Of a DNA stretch of 64,000 nucleotides, positions 41,979-53,668 are shown piece by piece. The notes beneath the pieces are model-generated. The model was not told the origin of the DNA, did not search any database, and saw only the letters and a program-made list of their open reading frames with translations. Location: positions 60,968,992 to 61,032,991 of the forward strand of contig NC_090261.1 in NCBI RefSeq assembly GCF_037325665.1. Reading direction: 5' to 3'. The translations under genes were made by a program, and so were the position numbers. Source of the stretch: Littorina saxatilis (lineage: Eukaryota > Mollusca > Gastropoda > Littorinimorpha > Littorinidae). Numbering within the stretch: the stretch's first letter is position 1; every line of letters starts with the position of its first letter.

Positions 41979-43680
41979 TACATTTAGTCAAGTTTTGACT
42001 AAATGTTTTAACATAGAGAGGGGAATCGAGACGAGGGTCGTGGTGTATGTGTGTGTGTGTCTGTGTGTCTGTGTGTCTGTCTGTGTGTGTGTGTAGAGAG
42101 ATTCAGACTAAACTACTGGGCCGATCTTTATGAAATTTGACATGAGAGTTCCTGGGTATTATAAGTTATAACCCCCGGATTTTTTTTTCTCATTTTTTCG
42201 ATAAATACCTTTGATGACGTCATATCCGGCTTTTTGTAAAAGTTGAGGCGGCACTGTCACACCCTCATTTTTCAATTAAATTGATTGAAATTTTGGCAAA
42301 GCAATCTTCGACGAAGGCCGGGGTTTGGTATTGCATTTCAGCTTGGTGGCTTAAAAACTAATGAGTGAGTTTGGTCATTAAAAATCGGAAACTTGTAAGA
42401 CCAAAAAAAAAATAGGTGTGGTTACGGTAACATAGCCAAAAAAAAATAGGGTAGGTAGGTAGGCAATCACTTTGTTTTTTATAACTTTTTTTTCTAATGT
42501 GTACAAATTAAACCTACTGTACTTTCCGGGTGACAAGGCGCTTTGTTATCTTCTTTTTAAAAAAAAATTGTAATCCAGTCACCCATTGGACGCAGGGGGC
42601 CAATAGGGCGCACCAAAATGACCCAGTTTTTCCCATGAGGTGGTTCCCCTGTCATATCTGAGAGAGGAAACACTTCCTGCATCGGGGTCAGTGACCGGTC
42701 AGTGACCAAAGGCATTGTGATAGCTGGGTGGCCTTGTTAAAAGACACGACCTTCTTCCCAGGGGTCAATGACCCAGTTTTTGCCATGAGAGGTGGTTCCC
42801 CTGTCATATCTGAGAGAGGAAACACTTCCTGCATCGGGGTCAGTGACCGGTCAGTGACCGAGTTTAACAGAGTGGAAATCTGTGTGTGCGGCCAGATCAA
42901 AGGCAGGGCAGTACCTAGTAGCTGAAACATGCATTATCACAAGTTGTTTGACTGGTACTCAAGCGGTCTCTTTGATTTTTTTCGTATTTCATACACGGAT
43001 TAGGCGCTTCGTTATACAAGACGCAGGGGTCGAACTCGAGGAAAAAAGTCGCGCCTTATGACCCGGAAAGTACGGTACTTGACAGGGAAATAAGTGTGCG
43101 ACACTGGCGCTTTCGCTTTCATTGCGTTTTTTGCACTGGTTTTTTTTTTTTTTTTTTTTTTTGACATATATGTAATAAAAAGTTATAGGATCGGCCCCTA
43201 AAATTAGGGTAGGTCGGGTTACCGTAACCACACCTATTTTTTTTTTTAGGCCTAATTAAAATTATTTTTTTTATTAAACGATCCAAAAACAATTTCATCT
43301 TATTCTTCGTCATTTTCTGATTCCAAAAACATATACATATGTTATATTTGGATTAAAAACAAGCTCTGAAAATTAAAAATATAAAAATTGTGATCAAAAT
43401 TAAATTTCCGAATTTGTTTTAAAAACTATTTCATCTTATTCCTTGTCGGTTCCTGATTCCAAAAACATAGATATGATATTTTTGGATTAAAAACACGCTC
43501 AGAAAGTTAAAACGAAGAGAGGTACAGTAAAGCGTGCTATGAAGCACAGCGCAATCGCTACCGCGCCAAACAGGCTCGTCACTTTCACTGCCTTTTGCAC
43601 TAGCGGCGAACTACGTTCAGTTTCATTCTGTGAGTTCCACAGCTTGACTAAATGTAGTAATTTCGCCTTACGCGACTTGT
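41979..43680 (+). mobile_element. HINE-1 copy j, interrupted
   Basis: It starts TACATTTAGTCAAG and ends CGCGACTTGT. The element is split in the region that is AT-rich in other copies by a second element at 42402-43241. It is among the more diverged copies. Confidence 0.9.
42402..43241. mobile_element. Element with TAGGTGTGGTTACGGTAAC inverted ends
   Basis: A 21-bp perfect inverted repeat (AATAGGTGTGGTTACGGTAA) lies next to A/T homopolymers at both ends. Within it, 42515-43078 is bounded by a second inverted repeat (GTACTTTCCGGGT, AAGGCGC). Inside that lies a 92-bp direct repeat (about 42627-42718 and 42769-42860, GGTGGTTCCCCTGTCATATC). Superfamily not determined. Confidence 0.7.
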
Positions 43681-44623
43681 TGTTTATTGCTGATAACAAG
43701 CTTGTTTTCTTGCGAAGTAGTTTCATTTTGTGGTTGGTAGTCCTTCTCTCTTAGTTTAACCGTTAGGCCTAATTAGAATGAAATAGGTTTGATAGACCTT
43801 TAGCAAAAATTAAATACAGAAAAAATCACAAAGGGTCCATATTAGGAGCCTGGGCGCCCAATATGGACCAGTGAAGCGACCTTCACGAATCACTGTAAAA
43901 AGCCCCCTATACTTCAAAATAACATGATACAACTTAGTGTGCAAGTCAGACTAATTCAAATATGCTTTAGATTTAGCTGTTTCGAGTTGATGAGAGCATT
44001 ATTTGAAGCACATCAGGAAACTGAAGAAGCTTATCAAAAACAGAGTGAAAATAAGTGAAATTATCAACTTCCCCCCAAAAAAGACTATTTGGTGTGTTTT
44101 TTTTAAATCTCGAGGGCTAGTTATAGGTTATTTTCAGCAAGCTTCTTAATGAATTAATTAAAATTGCCTTTAGTTTTTATTTTCTTCGATTTGTTGAAGG
44201 TGGTCCATATTAAGGGACTCACACATACTTTGAGGTTTTGCTACTATTTTTTGTTTGCAGTAGAAACTCGGGGTACACACTGTTAAAATGTAACAAATAC
44301 TGTCTTAGCTGTCATATTATAGCCATTTTAGTGTTATGAAAGCTTTGGCTGTGGACAGAAACGAGTCCGTTATGCGACAAATTTAGAGTGAACGCTGCCA
44401 AAGGTGAAAAATAGCGAAAAAGCCTAACGGTTTTGAGGTTTGTGTTTCTGCAACTGTTTTTACATGTGCAACTTATCTAGAGAGGGTGAATAAAGCGAAT
44501 GAAATTGTTTTGAGCGCTCTAGCGCCGTTAGTTTGTCAGAACAGGAGGTGGTCCATATTAGGAGCCGGTCCATATTAGGAGCCTTTCCCTTACTACATGA
44601 ACGCACACACAAACACACTGTAT

Positions 44624-44625
44624 AA

Positions 44626-44682
<57 letters not shown>
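44624..44682. repeat. (AC)n microsatellite
   Basis: Pure AC repeat right of MITE M3. No gene is seen in 44683-45033. Confidence 0.95.
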
Positions 44683-44684
<2 letters not shown>

Positions 44685-45042
44685 CAACGATCTAATGCAG
44701 ATACTCTCACATGAACGATACAGATGCACGATACCCACCTTTTTTATTCTCCGCAGATGATACACTGTGAACATCAACATGTTTATCATGGGGAACTGGC
44801 GTGCGTTGCCTCGTTTGCACACAAGCACACCCTTTTACACGCCGGCTTGATTTGCCCCCCATAGTTTCATCAACCTTTCCAGTCGTGTATTATTTCGTGG
44901 CGATTGACAGGCCGAAGGAAACCACGTCAAAGGTTTTCAACAAAGAGATCGCTGCCAACTTAAGAAGCCCATTCAGCGGTTAGCGCCTTGAGGAATAGTT
45001 TTGGTGTTGTAGTTTTAATGTAGTCAAATTGTAGGTCCTATC

Positions 45043-45854
45043 ACAGGCGGAAGGTATCGTTCACTGGACCACTACTTTCATAGAAAGACTACAAGGTATG
45101 TCACTCAGCTTCGAGTCGTGCTCCACTAACTTCAGAAAAAATTATGCAAAAAATAATTGCCAATGTCAAGAATCTTTGTAACTTTACAAATGCCGTGATA
45201 AATGAATGTTCTAACTATCTGTACCTTTTATATTTAGCTGCCTGTCCGCTGCATGTTGTTTGTGCGACCAAACGTGTCTGTCAACGGCATACCACTTAGA
45301 TCCTGTGCGAATGATGATCGTCGTATGTCCGAGGAGATAGTAGTCCGATGCGATCATTGGTTACATAATAACCGGATATTCGATGATTATTTTCATTGGT
45401 CGACTGAAATCGTCTGCATCGCTTCCGTTCACAGTTACTGTTATTCCGTTGTTATGCCAAAAACCTAAACTGAAACTCCCGTGGGTAGCTTCCCTTTGCT
45501 GCAATATTTACATATGTTTTAGACCAATGAGCACTGGTATGCATATTCGGTGCGGGATGCATGATTTCTTTCCAACTATGGGGTAGCGGTTCGCAAACGA
45601 ACATTCGTCCAAATGATGGTTAAAAACAACCTGCAGCGGACGGCAGCTGAACATTAAAGGTACATACAGTTAAAACAATTATTCAACTGTATTTACTTGA
45701 CCTCACACAGACTGTAGGAAGAGGCAAACCGTCTTGAACAAAAAAATTGTCCGCAGGAAGCGACTCCAAGAACACAACCGACTCGAAGTTGAGTGTCATA
45801 CCTTGTAGTCTTTCTATGAAAGTAGTGGTCCAGTGAACGATACCTTCCGCCTGT
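45043..45854. mobile_element. Long-TIR element with 9-bp duplication (Mutator-like)
   Basis: GGTCCTATC occurs on both sides (45034-45042, 45855-45863). The inverted ends start ACAGGCGGAAGGTATCGTTC and extend about 80 bp (CATAGAAAGACTACAAGG). Nine-base duplications with long inverted repeats fit the Mutator/MULE superfamily. A second inverted pair inside (AGCTGCC...GTCCGCTGCA at 45235-45255 and inverted at 45628-45648) suggests a nested element. No transposase. Confidence 0.8.
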
Positions 45855-45910
45855 GGTCCTATCCGAGGACAGCAGAAAAGTGTGTCATGTCAATAGTAGA
45901 CAGTAGTCTT

Positions 45911-46131
45911 CTCATCTCTGTTACCTTTGAGTTTGACCTTGTATGGACCCTGATGGTCCTTTGCCCGTGCCGAAGATGTGTGAAGTAATTCTTCCTGAAA
46001 AGATTTGAGTTCACGAACAGCATCTCCGGCCAGCTCTGTTTTGCTTTGAAGAAAAACACTATAGAACGGAGGTACAACTTCCTGTCAGTGTCACCAAAGA
46101 CAAAATGGAACAAAAACTTGTCCACCGTCAT
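45911..46131 (-). CDS. Unrecognised possible coding exon
   Basis: The minus strand reads MTVDKFLFHFVFGDTDRK, then SWPEMLFVNSNLFRKNYF and HTRSNSK, up to a plausible donor (CTCAAAG/GTAACA) at 45910/45911, phase 0. Composition looks protein-like, but I recognise no domain. G2 exon 1 requires an upstream exon of phase 2, so this cannot be its direct neighbour. It could equally be chance. Confidence 0.25.
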
Positions 46132-46198
46132 GCGTTACTATTGACGTGAATTTTTGTCTGCGTCATCTGTCACACGTGAAATGACGTAGTGCACATAT

Positions 46199-46201
<3 letters not shown>

Positions 46202-46236
<35 letters not shown>

Positions 46237-46420
46237 TTTACACATACTCACGCACAGACAGACACTGACAGTCATTCACGAACACAAGTAATGTAGCCCA
46301 CTTTCATAAAAGACAGAAGGTGAGTGTACCATCTTGAATTTTACTTGGCCGTGATGTCCAAGATGGTGAGGGAACGTGCGCCTGCTTGTCTGTGTGCATG
46401 TGTGTGTGTGTGTGTGTGTG

Positions 46421-46462
<42 letters not shown>

Positions 46463-46558
46463 TGTGTGTGTGTGTCAGTGTGTGTGTCAGTGTGTGTGTC
46501 AGTGTGTGTGTCAGTGTGTGTGTGCATGTGTGTGTGTGTCAGTGTGTGTGTGTGTGTA
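46202..46558. repeat. (GA)n and (GT)n microsatellites
   Basis: GA repeats at 46202-46231 and GT repeats with TCAGTG interruptions at 46399-46558. Confidence 0.9.
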
Positions 46559-46639
46559 AAAGCGATGAAGATGATGACAAATCAATTGTGCTTATGCTGA
46601 TAGCAGTGGTAGTCAATACCATAAAGAGCGTGAGAAGGG

Positions 46640-48707
46640 GGTCGGCCCGCTATTGCGCGGGTCCGCTATTGCGCGGGTCTGCTATTGCGCGGGTCCACAA
46701 TTGCGCGGGTCTGCTATTGCGTGGGGCCGCTATTGCGCGGTGACTATTTGTCATTCAACCAATCTCTCACAGTATAACAGAAATACCCAAAGCCAAGAGA
46801 CGCAGCCGAGAGAATACTGTGCTGACAATCATTCAAACGTGTTCCAAGTCGGTTTCATGGCAAAGACTATGTAGGCCTATATTATTAAACAACAAAAGAA
46901 AATAAAGAGGTGTCACAGAAAGGGGGAAAGAACCATTTCTTATTCCACAAAATTACTTTTGCAATCCCAACATTCAAAGCATCGAGCTCAGAAATACTAC
47001 CTAAAAATCTCAGGTGGTCATAATATAATACCAACAAATAAACTGACAAACAAAATGTTGACATTGCATTTATTCCAATCTTGAAAATAAATTCAAAACA
47101 GTCACTGGCATCCTGAAATCATCTTTCGTCTTCTCAAAGAAAAAAAAACTAACTGAAGTAAGTTGGAATAACAAAAATAATGCATGAGTAAATGCTAGTC
47201 ACTTTTCGCATTTTCCAAAGACCTGGACAAAAGAAACCAAGAACACCCGTTCATTGTGCTTCTTGATTTCTAACCACATCTTGGGCAAATGCATCACATT
47301 GCTTATAATCACAGTTGATATAGGGGAAGGGCTCCTAATATGGACCGGCTCCTAATATGGACCACCTCTTGATCTGACAAACTAACGGCGCTAGAGCGCT
47401 CAAAACAATTTCATTAGCTGTATTCACCCTCTCTGGATAACTTGCACATGTCAAAACAGTTGCAGAAACACAAACCTCAAAACCGTTAGGGTTTTTCTCT
47501 TTTTTTCACTTTTGGCAGCGTTCACTCTAAATTTGCCGCCTAAAACGGACTCGTTTCTGTCCATAGCCAAAGCTTTTATCACACAAAAATTGCTATATAT
47601 GACAGCTAAGACCGTATTTGTTATATTTTAGCAGTTTTGACCCCGAGTTTCTACTGCAAACAAAAAATAATAGCAAAATCTCAAATTATGTGCGAGTCCC
47701 ATAATATGGACCACCTTCAGCAAATCGAAGAAAATAAAAGCTAAAGGCTATTTTCATTAATTCATTAGGAAGCTTGCTGAAAATAACCTATAACTAGCAC
47801 TCAAGCTTTCAAAAAAATATATCAAATTGTCTTCTTTTTGTGGAAGTTGATAATTTTACTTATTTTCACTCTGTTTTTGATATGCTTCTTTAGTTTCCTC
47901 GTGTGCTTAAAAAAATGCTCTCATCAACCCGAAACAGATAAATCTAAAGCATATTTGAATTAGTCTGACATGCACACCAACATGTTTCATGTTATTTTGA
48001 AGTATAGGGGGCTTTTGACAGTGATTCGTGAAGGCCGCTTCACTGGTCCATATTAGGAGCCTGGGCGCCTAGTTATTTTGCATACGCTAGTTATTAGCAT
48101 GAAAAAAAAAGTTTTCCATATTAGGAGCCCTTCCCCTAATCAGGTACACACATTATAAAATTATATTAAGAACTAAACTCAACAAGAAAAATGTCAACAA
48201 AATCAATGCTTTAACACGTCACTAAAGCGATTCCACCAATAAGTGTTTATTACAAAGTACAGTACACTGGAATCATTTTGAAATCAAAAATGTGTCCATT
48301 GCAATAAACACTGTCACCACATTTAAACTCGGAAATTTGTCATTACTGGCAACAGACTGGCTTGTTTAAGTACTCGAATGAGCTATTTTATGTATCCCTG
48401 ATAGCTGATTAAGTTTACAAGGGTTAGTTTTGCGTAGATTTTACACAGTTCGTAAATCAAATCTGAAGTCTGTTTTTTTGCTGCCTGCGCGCCGCGTGCA
48501 GACCCGGCTGTAGTACATTCCTGGGGAAGGGGGGGGGGGGGGGGGGGTTCTGGGGAGTGCACGGTAGGCCCCGTCACATTGGCAACTATTCCGCTTCTTC
48601 TTATGTCGCGCAATAGCGGACCCGCGCAATAGCAGACCCGCGCAATAGCGGACCCGCGCAATAGCAGACCCGCGCAATAGCAGACCCGCGCAATAGCGGC
48701 CCAGTGA
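46640..48707. mobile_element. Foldback element with terminal 16-bp minisatellites
   Basis: An array of six to seven CCGCTATTGCGCGGGT units (46640-46742) faces an inverted array of the same unit (48604-48705). The outer units of both read GGCCGCTATTGCGCGG-like. The 1.9 kb between contains MITE M4 and no gene. Tandem repeats inside inverted ends are typical of foldback (FB-like) transposons. TA-flanked MITE M5 starts 7 bp to the right. Confidence 0.7.
47323..48136 (+). mobile_element. TA-flanked MITE copy M4, cleanest copy
   Basis: An 814-bp copy without nested insertions: GGGGAAGGGCTCCTAATATG to AGGAGCCCTTCCCC, flanked by TA on both sides. CTAATATGGACC is doubled at the left end. It serves as the empty-site reference for HINE-1 copies e, f and g and for the HINE-2 and HINE-3 insertions in its relatives. 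Confidence 0.9.
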
Positions 48708-48946
48708 GAAGTAGGGGAAGGGTCCCTAATAATAATATGGACCGTTTCCTAAAATAGACCACCTCCAGTTCTGCAACACTCACGGTGCTAGAGCGCTCAA
48801 AACAGTTTCATTCGATAGATTTACCAATACCCTCTTTGAATAATTTGCAGATGTCAAAACGCATGCGGGCGTCTCAGCCACACAAAACCATTAGGCTTTT
48901 TCGCTTGTATACACTTTTGGCAGCGTTCATTCTTAATGTGAGACTA

Positions 48947-49014
48947 ACAAGAGGCGAAGCCTTCAAGGCTCACGTAAGAAATCGACGAACAGTAACACAA
49001 ACTCAATCACTCCG

Positions 49015-49077
<63 letters not shown>

Positions 49078-49393
49078 GCATAGGTGAAACTGTGCAAGAA
49101 AGCGAGACCCTGGATCTGCCAACTAGTCTCGGCCCGCTCACAATAACAATGACCGAGACTTTCAGTAATTCCTTTGCGTGACGTCTAACCCTCTTACGTC
49201 ATAATGTGACGTCTTCAAATAGTTTCTATCACACACGTCAAACACTTTTGACCGAGACGTAATCTTCTTATGCGAGCTTTATCCATAGACTCGGAAATGT
49301 TAAAGTTTCTATCACACACACACACACACACGCACGCACGCACAGACAGACAAAGTTTATCATCGCATAGGCTACACTTACGTGAGCCAAAAA
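48947..49393 (-). mobile_element. HINE-2 element in MITE M5 (first)
   Basis: ACAAGAGGCGAAGCC on the left, CTTACGTGAGCCAAAAA on the right. It contains the (AC)n tract (49017-49072) and a duplicated ATGTTAAAGTTTCTATCACACACA part. It splits the MITE sequence CCGCCTAAAACGGACTC as in M4. Confidence 0.8.
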
Positions 49394-49599
49394 CGGATTA
49401 ATTTCTGTGACCCCTATGTGCGACTCCTAATATGGATCACCATCACAAAACAGAAGAAAAGAAAAAATACAGACGTGTTTCAGTCATGCATTAAGAAGCT
49501 TGAGGGAAATAACCTACAAGTAGCCCTCAAGCTTACAAACAAATACAAACAGTCTTCTTTACGTGAAAATTGATAAATTCATTTATGTTCTCTCTGGTT

Positions 49600-49908
49600 T
49601 TTGGCTCACGAAGTGTAGCCTATGCGATGCTAACTTTTGTCTGTCTGTGCGTGCGTGCGTATGTATGTATGTATGTATGTCTGTGGTAGAAACTTTAACA
49701 TTTGAAGACGTCATATTACATTGACGTCACATTATGACGTACGAGGGTTAGACGTCACGCGATGGAATTACTGAAAGTCTCGGTGATTGTTATTTTGAGC
49801 GGGCCGAGACTATTTGGCAGTCGTGTCCATGTAACTTGTAAGTAGGCTACATGCAGACAGACAGATCTAGATCTAGTGTCTCGCTTTCTTGCACAGTTTC
49901 ACCTATGC

Positions 49909-49999
<91 letters not shown>

Positions 50000-50085
50000 G
50001 TGTGTGTGTGTGTGTGACGGAGTGATTGAGTTTGTGTTACTGTTTGTCGATTTCTTACGTGAGCCTTGAAGGCTTCGCCTCTTGT
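49600..50085 (+). mobile_element. HINE-2 element in MITE M5 (second)
   Basis: TTGGCTCACGAAGTGTAGCC to CTTACGTGAGCC, the hairpin AGGC/GCCT and CTTGT, inserted in a T-run of the MITE. It has a long GT microsatellite (49915-50015). Confidence 0.85.
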
Positions 50086-50623
50086 TTTTTATACGTTTCT
50101 TTAGTTTCTTTTAAATAATGTTCTCATCGAACCGAAACAAATAATCCTGATGAATCTTTGAAATAATCTTACTCGCACACTGAGTTGCATCAAGTTATTT
50201 TGAAGCACAGTGGGATCGGTTTTTGTTTTTTTACAATGATTCGTGATGGCCTCTTCACAGGTCCATAGTAGGCGCCCAGGCTCCTTCTTTGGTGAATGTT
50301 TCTATATTTTTGCCTGAATGTCTATTAATAATTCGCTCTAGTTAGGCCTAACGGTTAACTAAAGAGAGAACAACTACCAAGCACAAAAACAGACAACTTC
50401 GCAAGAAAACAAGCTAGTTATCAGCATGAAACAAAGAGTGATCCATATTAGGGGCCCTTCCCCTAGAGTAAGTTGAATTTACAGCACAGTTTACAAGCGT
50501 GTATATGTCTACAACAGAATGATTCATGACGCAATGACTACAAAACAAACTGTGTACTATTAAAAGTAAATTAACACGGTAAAGAAACTCTTACTGTTTT
50601 AATCATATTTCCATTAGACAATT

Positions 50624-50823
50624 NNNNNNNNNNNNNNNNNNNNNNNNNNNNNNNNNNNNNNNNNNNNNNNNNNNNNNNNNNNNNNNNNNNNNNNNNNNNN
50701 NNNNNNNNNNNNNNNNNNNNNNNNNNNNNNNNNNNNNNNNNNNNNNNNNNNNNNNNNNNNNNNNNNNNNNNNNNNNNNNNNNNNNNNNNNNNNNNNNNNN
50801 NNNNNNNNNNNNNNNNNNNNNNN
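50624..50823. other. Assembly gap, exactly 200 N
   Basis: Two hundred consecutive N, a fixed size that scaffolding programs insert between contigs, so the true distance is unknown. The left flank (50466-50623) is unrecognised. The right flank begins in the middle of kinase intron 1 of the second copy. Confidence 0.99.
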
Positions 50824-51186
50824 TTCAAATCTGGCCAGACGCAAACATGGGACAAGAACATCCCTCCACTTGGACACATACGAAAATCAACATCCTGACT
50901 GCTTCCTGTGCAGTATATATATACAATACCGGCATATGGTATTTGTATATAATCTTGCATGTATCCATACAAGAAGGCATACACGATGACTTCTAATAAT
51001 TATTCCATTCGACCCAGCTGCTTGCAACCACATCATCAGTGCACACAAAATACATCATCATTAGTGGATCCATCCATGATGGTTTATACAAACACTTCCG
51101 CTCAATCTTATCGGGGGGGGGGGTGAACGGGAGGTTAAGGAGAGGGGGGGGGGTCAGAAAAGGGGGGTTTCACTCACTGTACCCAC

Positions 51187-51330
51187 CTGGATAATACCGT
51201 AGTATCCAATAAGCCACGGGCTATTGACCGACTGCAACACACGAAGCTCAGCGCTACACAGGTACAGACTGTACTCAGAGCGCCACGAACGGTGGCTGAA
51301 GGCTTTGGCCGCCATCATCTGCCCTGAACG
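51187..51330 (-). pseudogene. Partial copy of kinase exon 1 (second haplotype copy)
   Basis: Counterpart of 3081-3220, with the same 9-base insertion and the same break point at CTGCCCTG. Confidence 0.75.
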
Positions 51331-51386
51331 GGGGGTTAAGGGGAGGGGGGGGGTCAGAAAAGGGGGGTTTCACTCACTGTACCCAC

Positions 51387-51758
51387 CTGGACAACACCGT
51401 AGTATCCAATAAGCCACGGGCTATTGACCGACTGCAACACACGAAGCTCAGCGCTACACAGGTACTCAGAGCGCCACGACCGGTGGCTGAAGGCTTTGGC
51501 CACCATCATCTGCCCTGTATCGCGGCGTCGTACCCGTATCAACTCCGCGAAACTGCCCTCTATTAACGTGTCCACAAAGTCCAAATCAGCCGCTGTCGTG
51601 TTTGGTGGAACCGGCTTGATGAATTTGTCGTGAGAGAATCTCCGCCGGGCCACGGAGGAGCTGCTTTTGGTCGCAATATGAGCTTCCGAGGAGCCATCTT
51701 CTTGTACTCCAAACTGGGGTGCTATGAATTGGGATACCTTTCTGCTTTTAGACGTCAT
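51387..51758 (-). CDS. AGC-like (pseudo)kinase exon 1, second copy
   Basis: Counterpart of 3282-3653. It is open throughout and shows one residue change, Val for Ile in GYYGVVQ at the exon end. Exons 2 and 3 of this copy are lost in the gap, because the contig begins in intron 1. Upstream CRE-like sites are kept (TGACGTCA near 51943). Confidence 0.85.
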
Positions 51759-52838
51759 GGATTTGACACGCCACGCATACCGTCCTCACAAGGCAGGTTC
51801 GGCTAGGCCCGGCCGCACACTCACGCTCTATTCACATAGCAAGCGTTGATGGAAATCGCTGATCTTTGAATATTACAAGTTTGGATGTAGAAGGCCATAA
51901 AACTCCGCCGAAGTTCTAAGCTCACTTCATTTTTCCATAATGTGACGTCATGCTCAAACAAAGACGTCACCGTGTCATGCCCTAACGTTCCATGGACACC
52001 CCGCAGATCCGGTTCAAGGCTACATGGACCGCATCGCTCGGCAAGCGTCTTTTAGACCGCAACGAGGCGAGCACAGAGGGGGGGGGGGGGGGGGGGGTGG
52101 GGGGGGGGGGGGGGGGGTGGGTCTCCAAAAAAAGGACCTCTTATTCCGTTCTTAAAATGTGTACTTGTAAGTTAGCATTATACTTTAGTTTAGCTTATGC
52201 ACAACTACAATGCACGGTCCCAGTTCTGTTGCGACACGATGATTCGATTTCGTTCATAACCATAATGAATTCTGCATTAAATGTGACTTTGAGAAGCTTT
52301 TTTCATCAAGAAGAACAAGTCATTAACTGAAGATTAGAAATAAGTGATCACTGCTTTTTTCCTGCACGTCTGCAACAACTTTTCAGCTTTTATGTTCTTT
52401 AGTTTTGACAACGTGTGTTGCTTTTTGCTACCACCCATTCACTGGCAGGTACCGCAACACCAATCGGTCATTGTCCGCATCGGTTTGTCTTCAGGCATGG
52501 TCATGGACCACAACACAATATTGTTTTTAATTTGTTGGACCTGGACGCTTTGCTAAAGGGATTGTAGGTAATTTGTGTTGTTTGCTAACGGAATTTTAGA
52601 CAGTTTGTTGACAGCTACTTGGATATAAGTAAAGAGGATGTAATGTCATCTTTTCACGAGGACTCCACCAATAGACCTTCAGGTGGCACTCTGATGACAT
52701 CAACGCCAGTCAGATCAAGAGACACGCTTATGTTCAACGTGTGGGGAGACATTTTGCTCAAATTCCTATACTGCTGCGTTGCGAGAAATTGCGATCAACT
52801 TAGGGTCAGAAAAGGGGGGTTTCACTCACTGTACCCAC

Positions 52839-52995
52839 CTGGATAACACCGTAGTATCCAATAAGCCACGGGCTATTGACCGACTGCAACACACGAAGCT
52901 CAGCGCTACACAGGTACTCAGAGCGCCACGAACGGTGGCTGAAGGCTTTGGCCACCATCATCTGCCCTGTATCGCGGGGTCGCACCCGCATCAAC
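52839..52995 (-). pseudogene. Partial kinase exon 1 between 157-bp repeats (second copy)
   Basis: Counterpart of 4739-4895, in frame, with Pro for Arg (RVRPRDTG). Flanking direct repeats are at about 52649-52805 and 52995-53151. Confidence 0.75.
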
Positions 52996-53411
52996 TTTTC
53001 ACGAGGACTCCACCGATAGACCTTCAGGTGGTACTCTGATGACATCAACGCCAGTCAGATCAAGAGACAAGCTTATGTCCAACGTGTGGGGAGAAATTTT
53101 GCTCAAATTCCTATACTGCTGCGTTGCGAGAAATAACGATCAACTTAGGGTGTGACAGAACAAAATCCACAGCCGAAGCGCTATGTTAATTATAAGTGGT
53201 ATTAGAATAGTTTTGCTAACCAAAACTTATTCTATTTCGAGAGTTCAGCAAGCAAGTACATTGTACATAAATGCGCCCGAACCTTATTTATTTAATGGCC
53301 TGGCCGTTTTTCAATTCCATCCAGCGAAACAGGAGTTTGGCTCTCTTCCACTGAATGGATCATTGTACAAAAGTATAAGACGCGTAGTAGACTCGTCACA
53401 ACGTTGTTGTA

Positions 53412-53587
53412 GGGGAAGGGCCGCCAAATATGGACAGGCTCCTAATATGGACCACCAACTCAGATTCTGACAAACTAACTGTGCTATAGCGCCCACAATT
53501 TTTTCATTTGATACATACTCTCTCTGGATAACATGCACAATTAACAAGAGGCGAAGCCATCAAGGCTCACGTAAGAAATCGACAAAC

Positions 53588-53668
<81 letters not shown>

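Larger units (their letters stand above)
41949..44590 (-). mobile_element. TA-flanked MITE copy M3, with a stack of nested elements
   Basis: Reverse orientation: GGGGAAGGGCCCCTAATATG on the left and TCCATATTAGGAGCC then TTTCCCT on the right, flanked by TA. HINE-1 copy j sits near its left end. The uninterrupted part (43681-44590) matches M2 and M4 inverted. Confidence 0.85.
48714..50463 (+). mobile_element. TA-flanked MITE copy M5 with two HINE-2 insertions
   Basis: GGGGAAGGGTCCCTAATAAT to TTAGGGGCCCTTCCC, flanked by TA. It carries HINE-2 in both orientations (48947-49393 and 49600-50085). The sequence between them, and after the second, matches the MITE interior. Confidence 0.85.

Noticed and set aside
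42688-42930. An 80-codon frame (MFQLLGTALPLIWPHTQ)
   Set aside because: It lies over the 92-bp direct repeat inside a nested non-autonomous element; no domain and no splice context.
46653-46874. Frames with RGSAIARVCYCAG repeats
   Set aside because: They are translations of the 16-bp terminal minisatellite of a foldback element.
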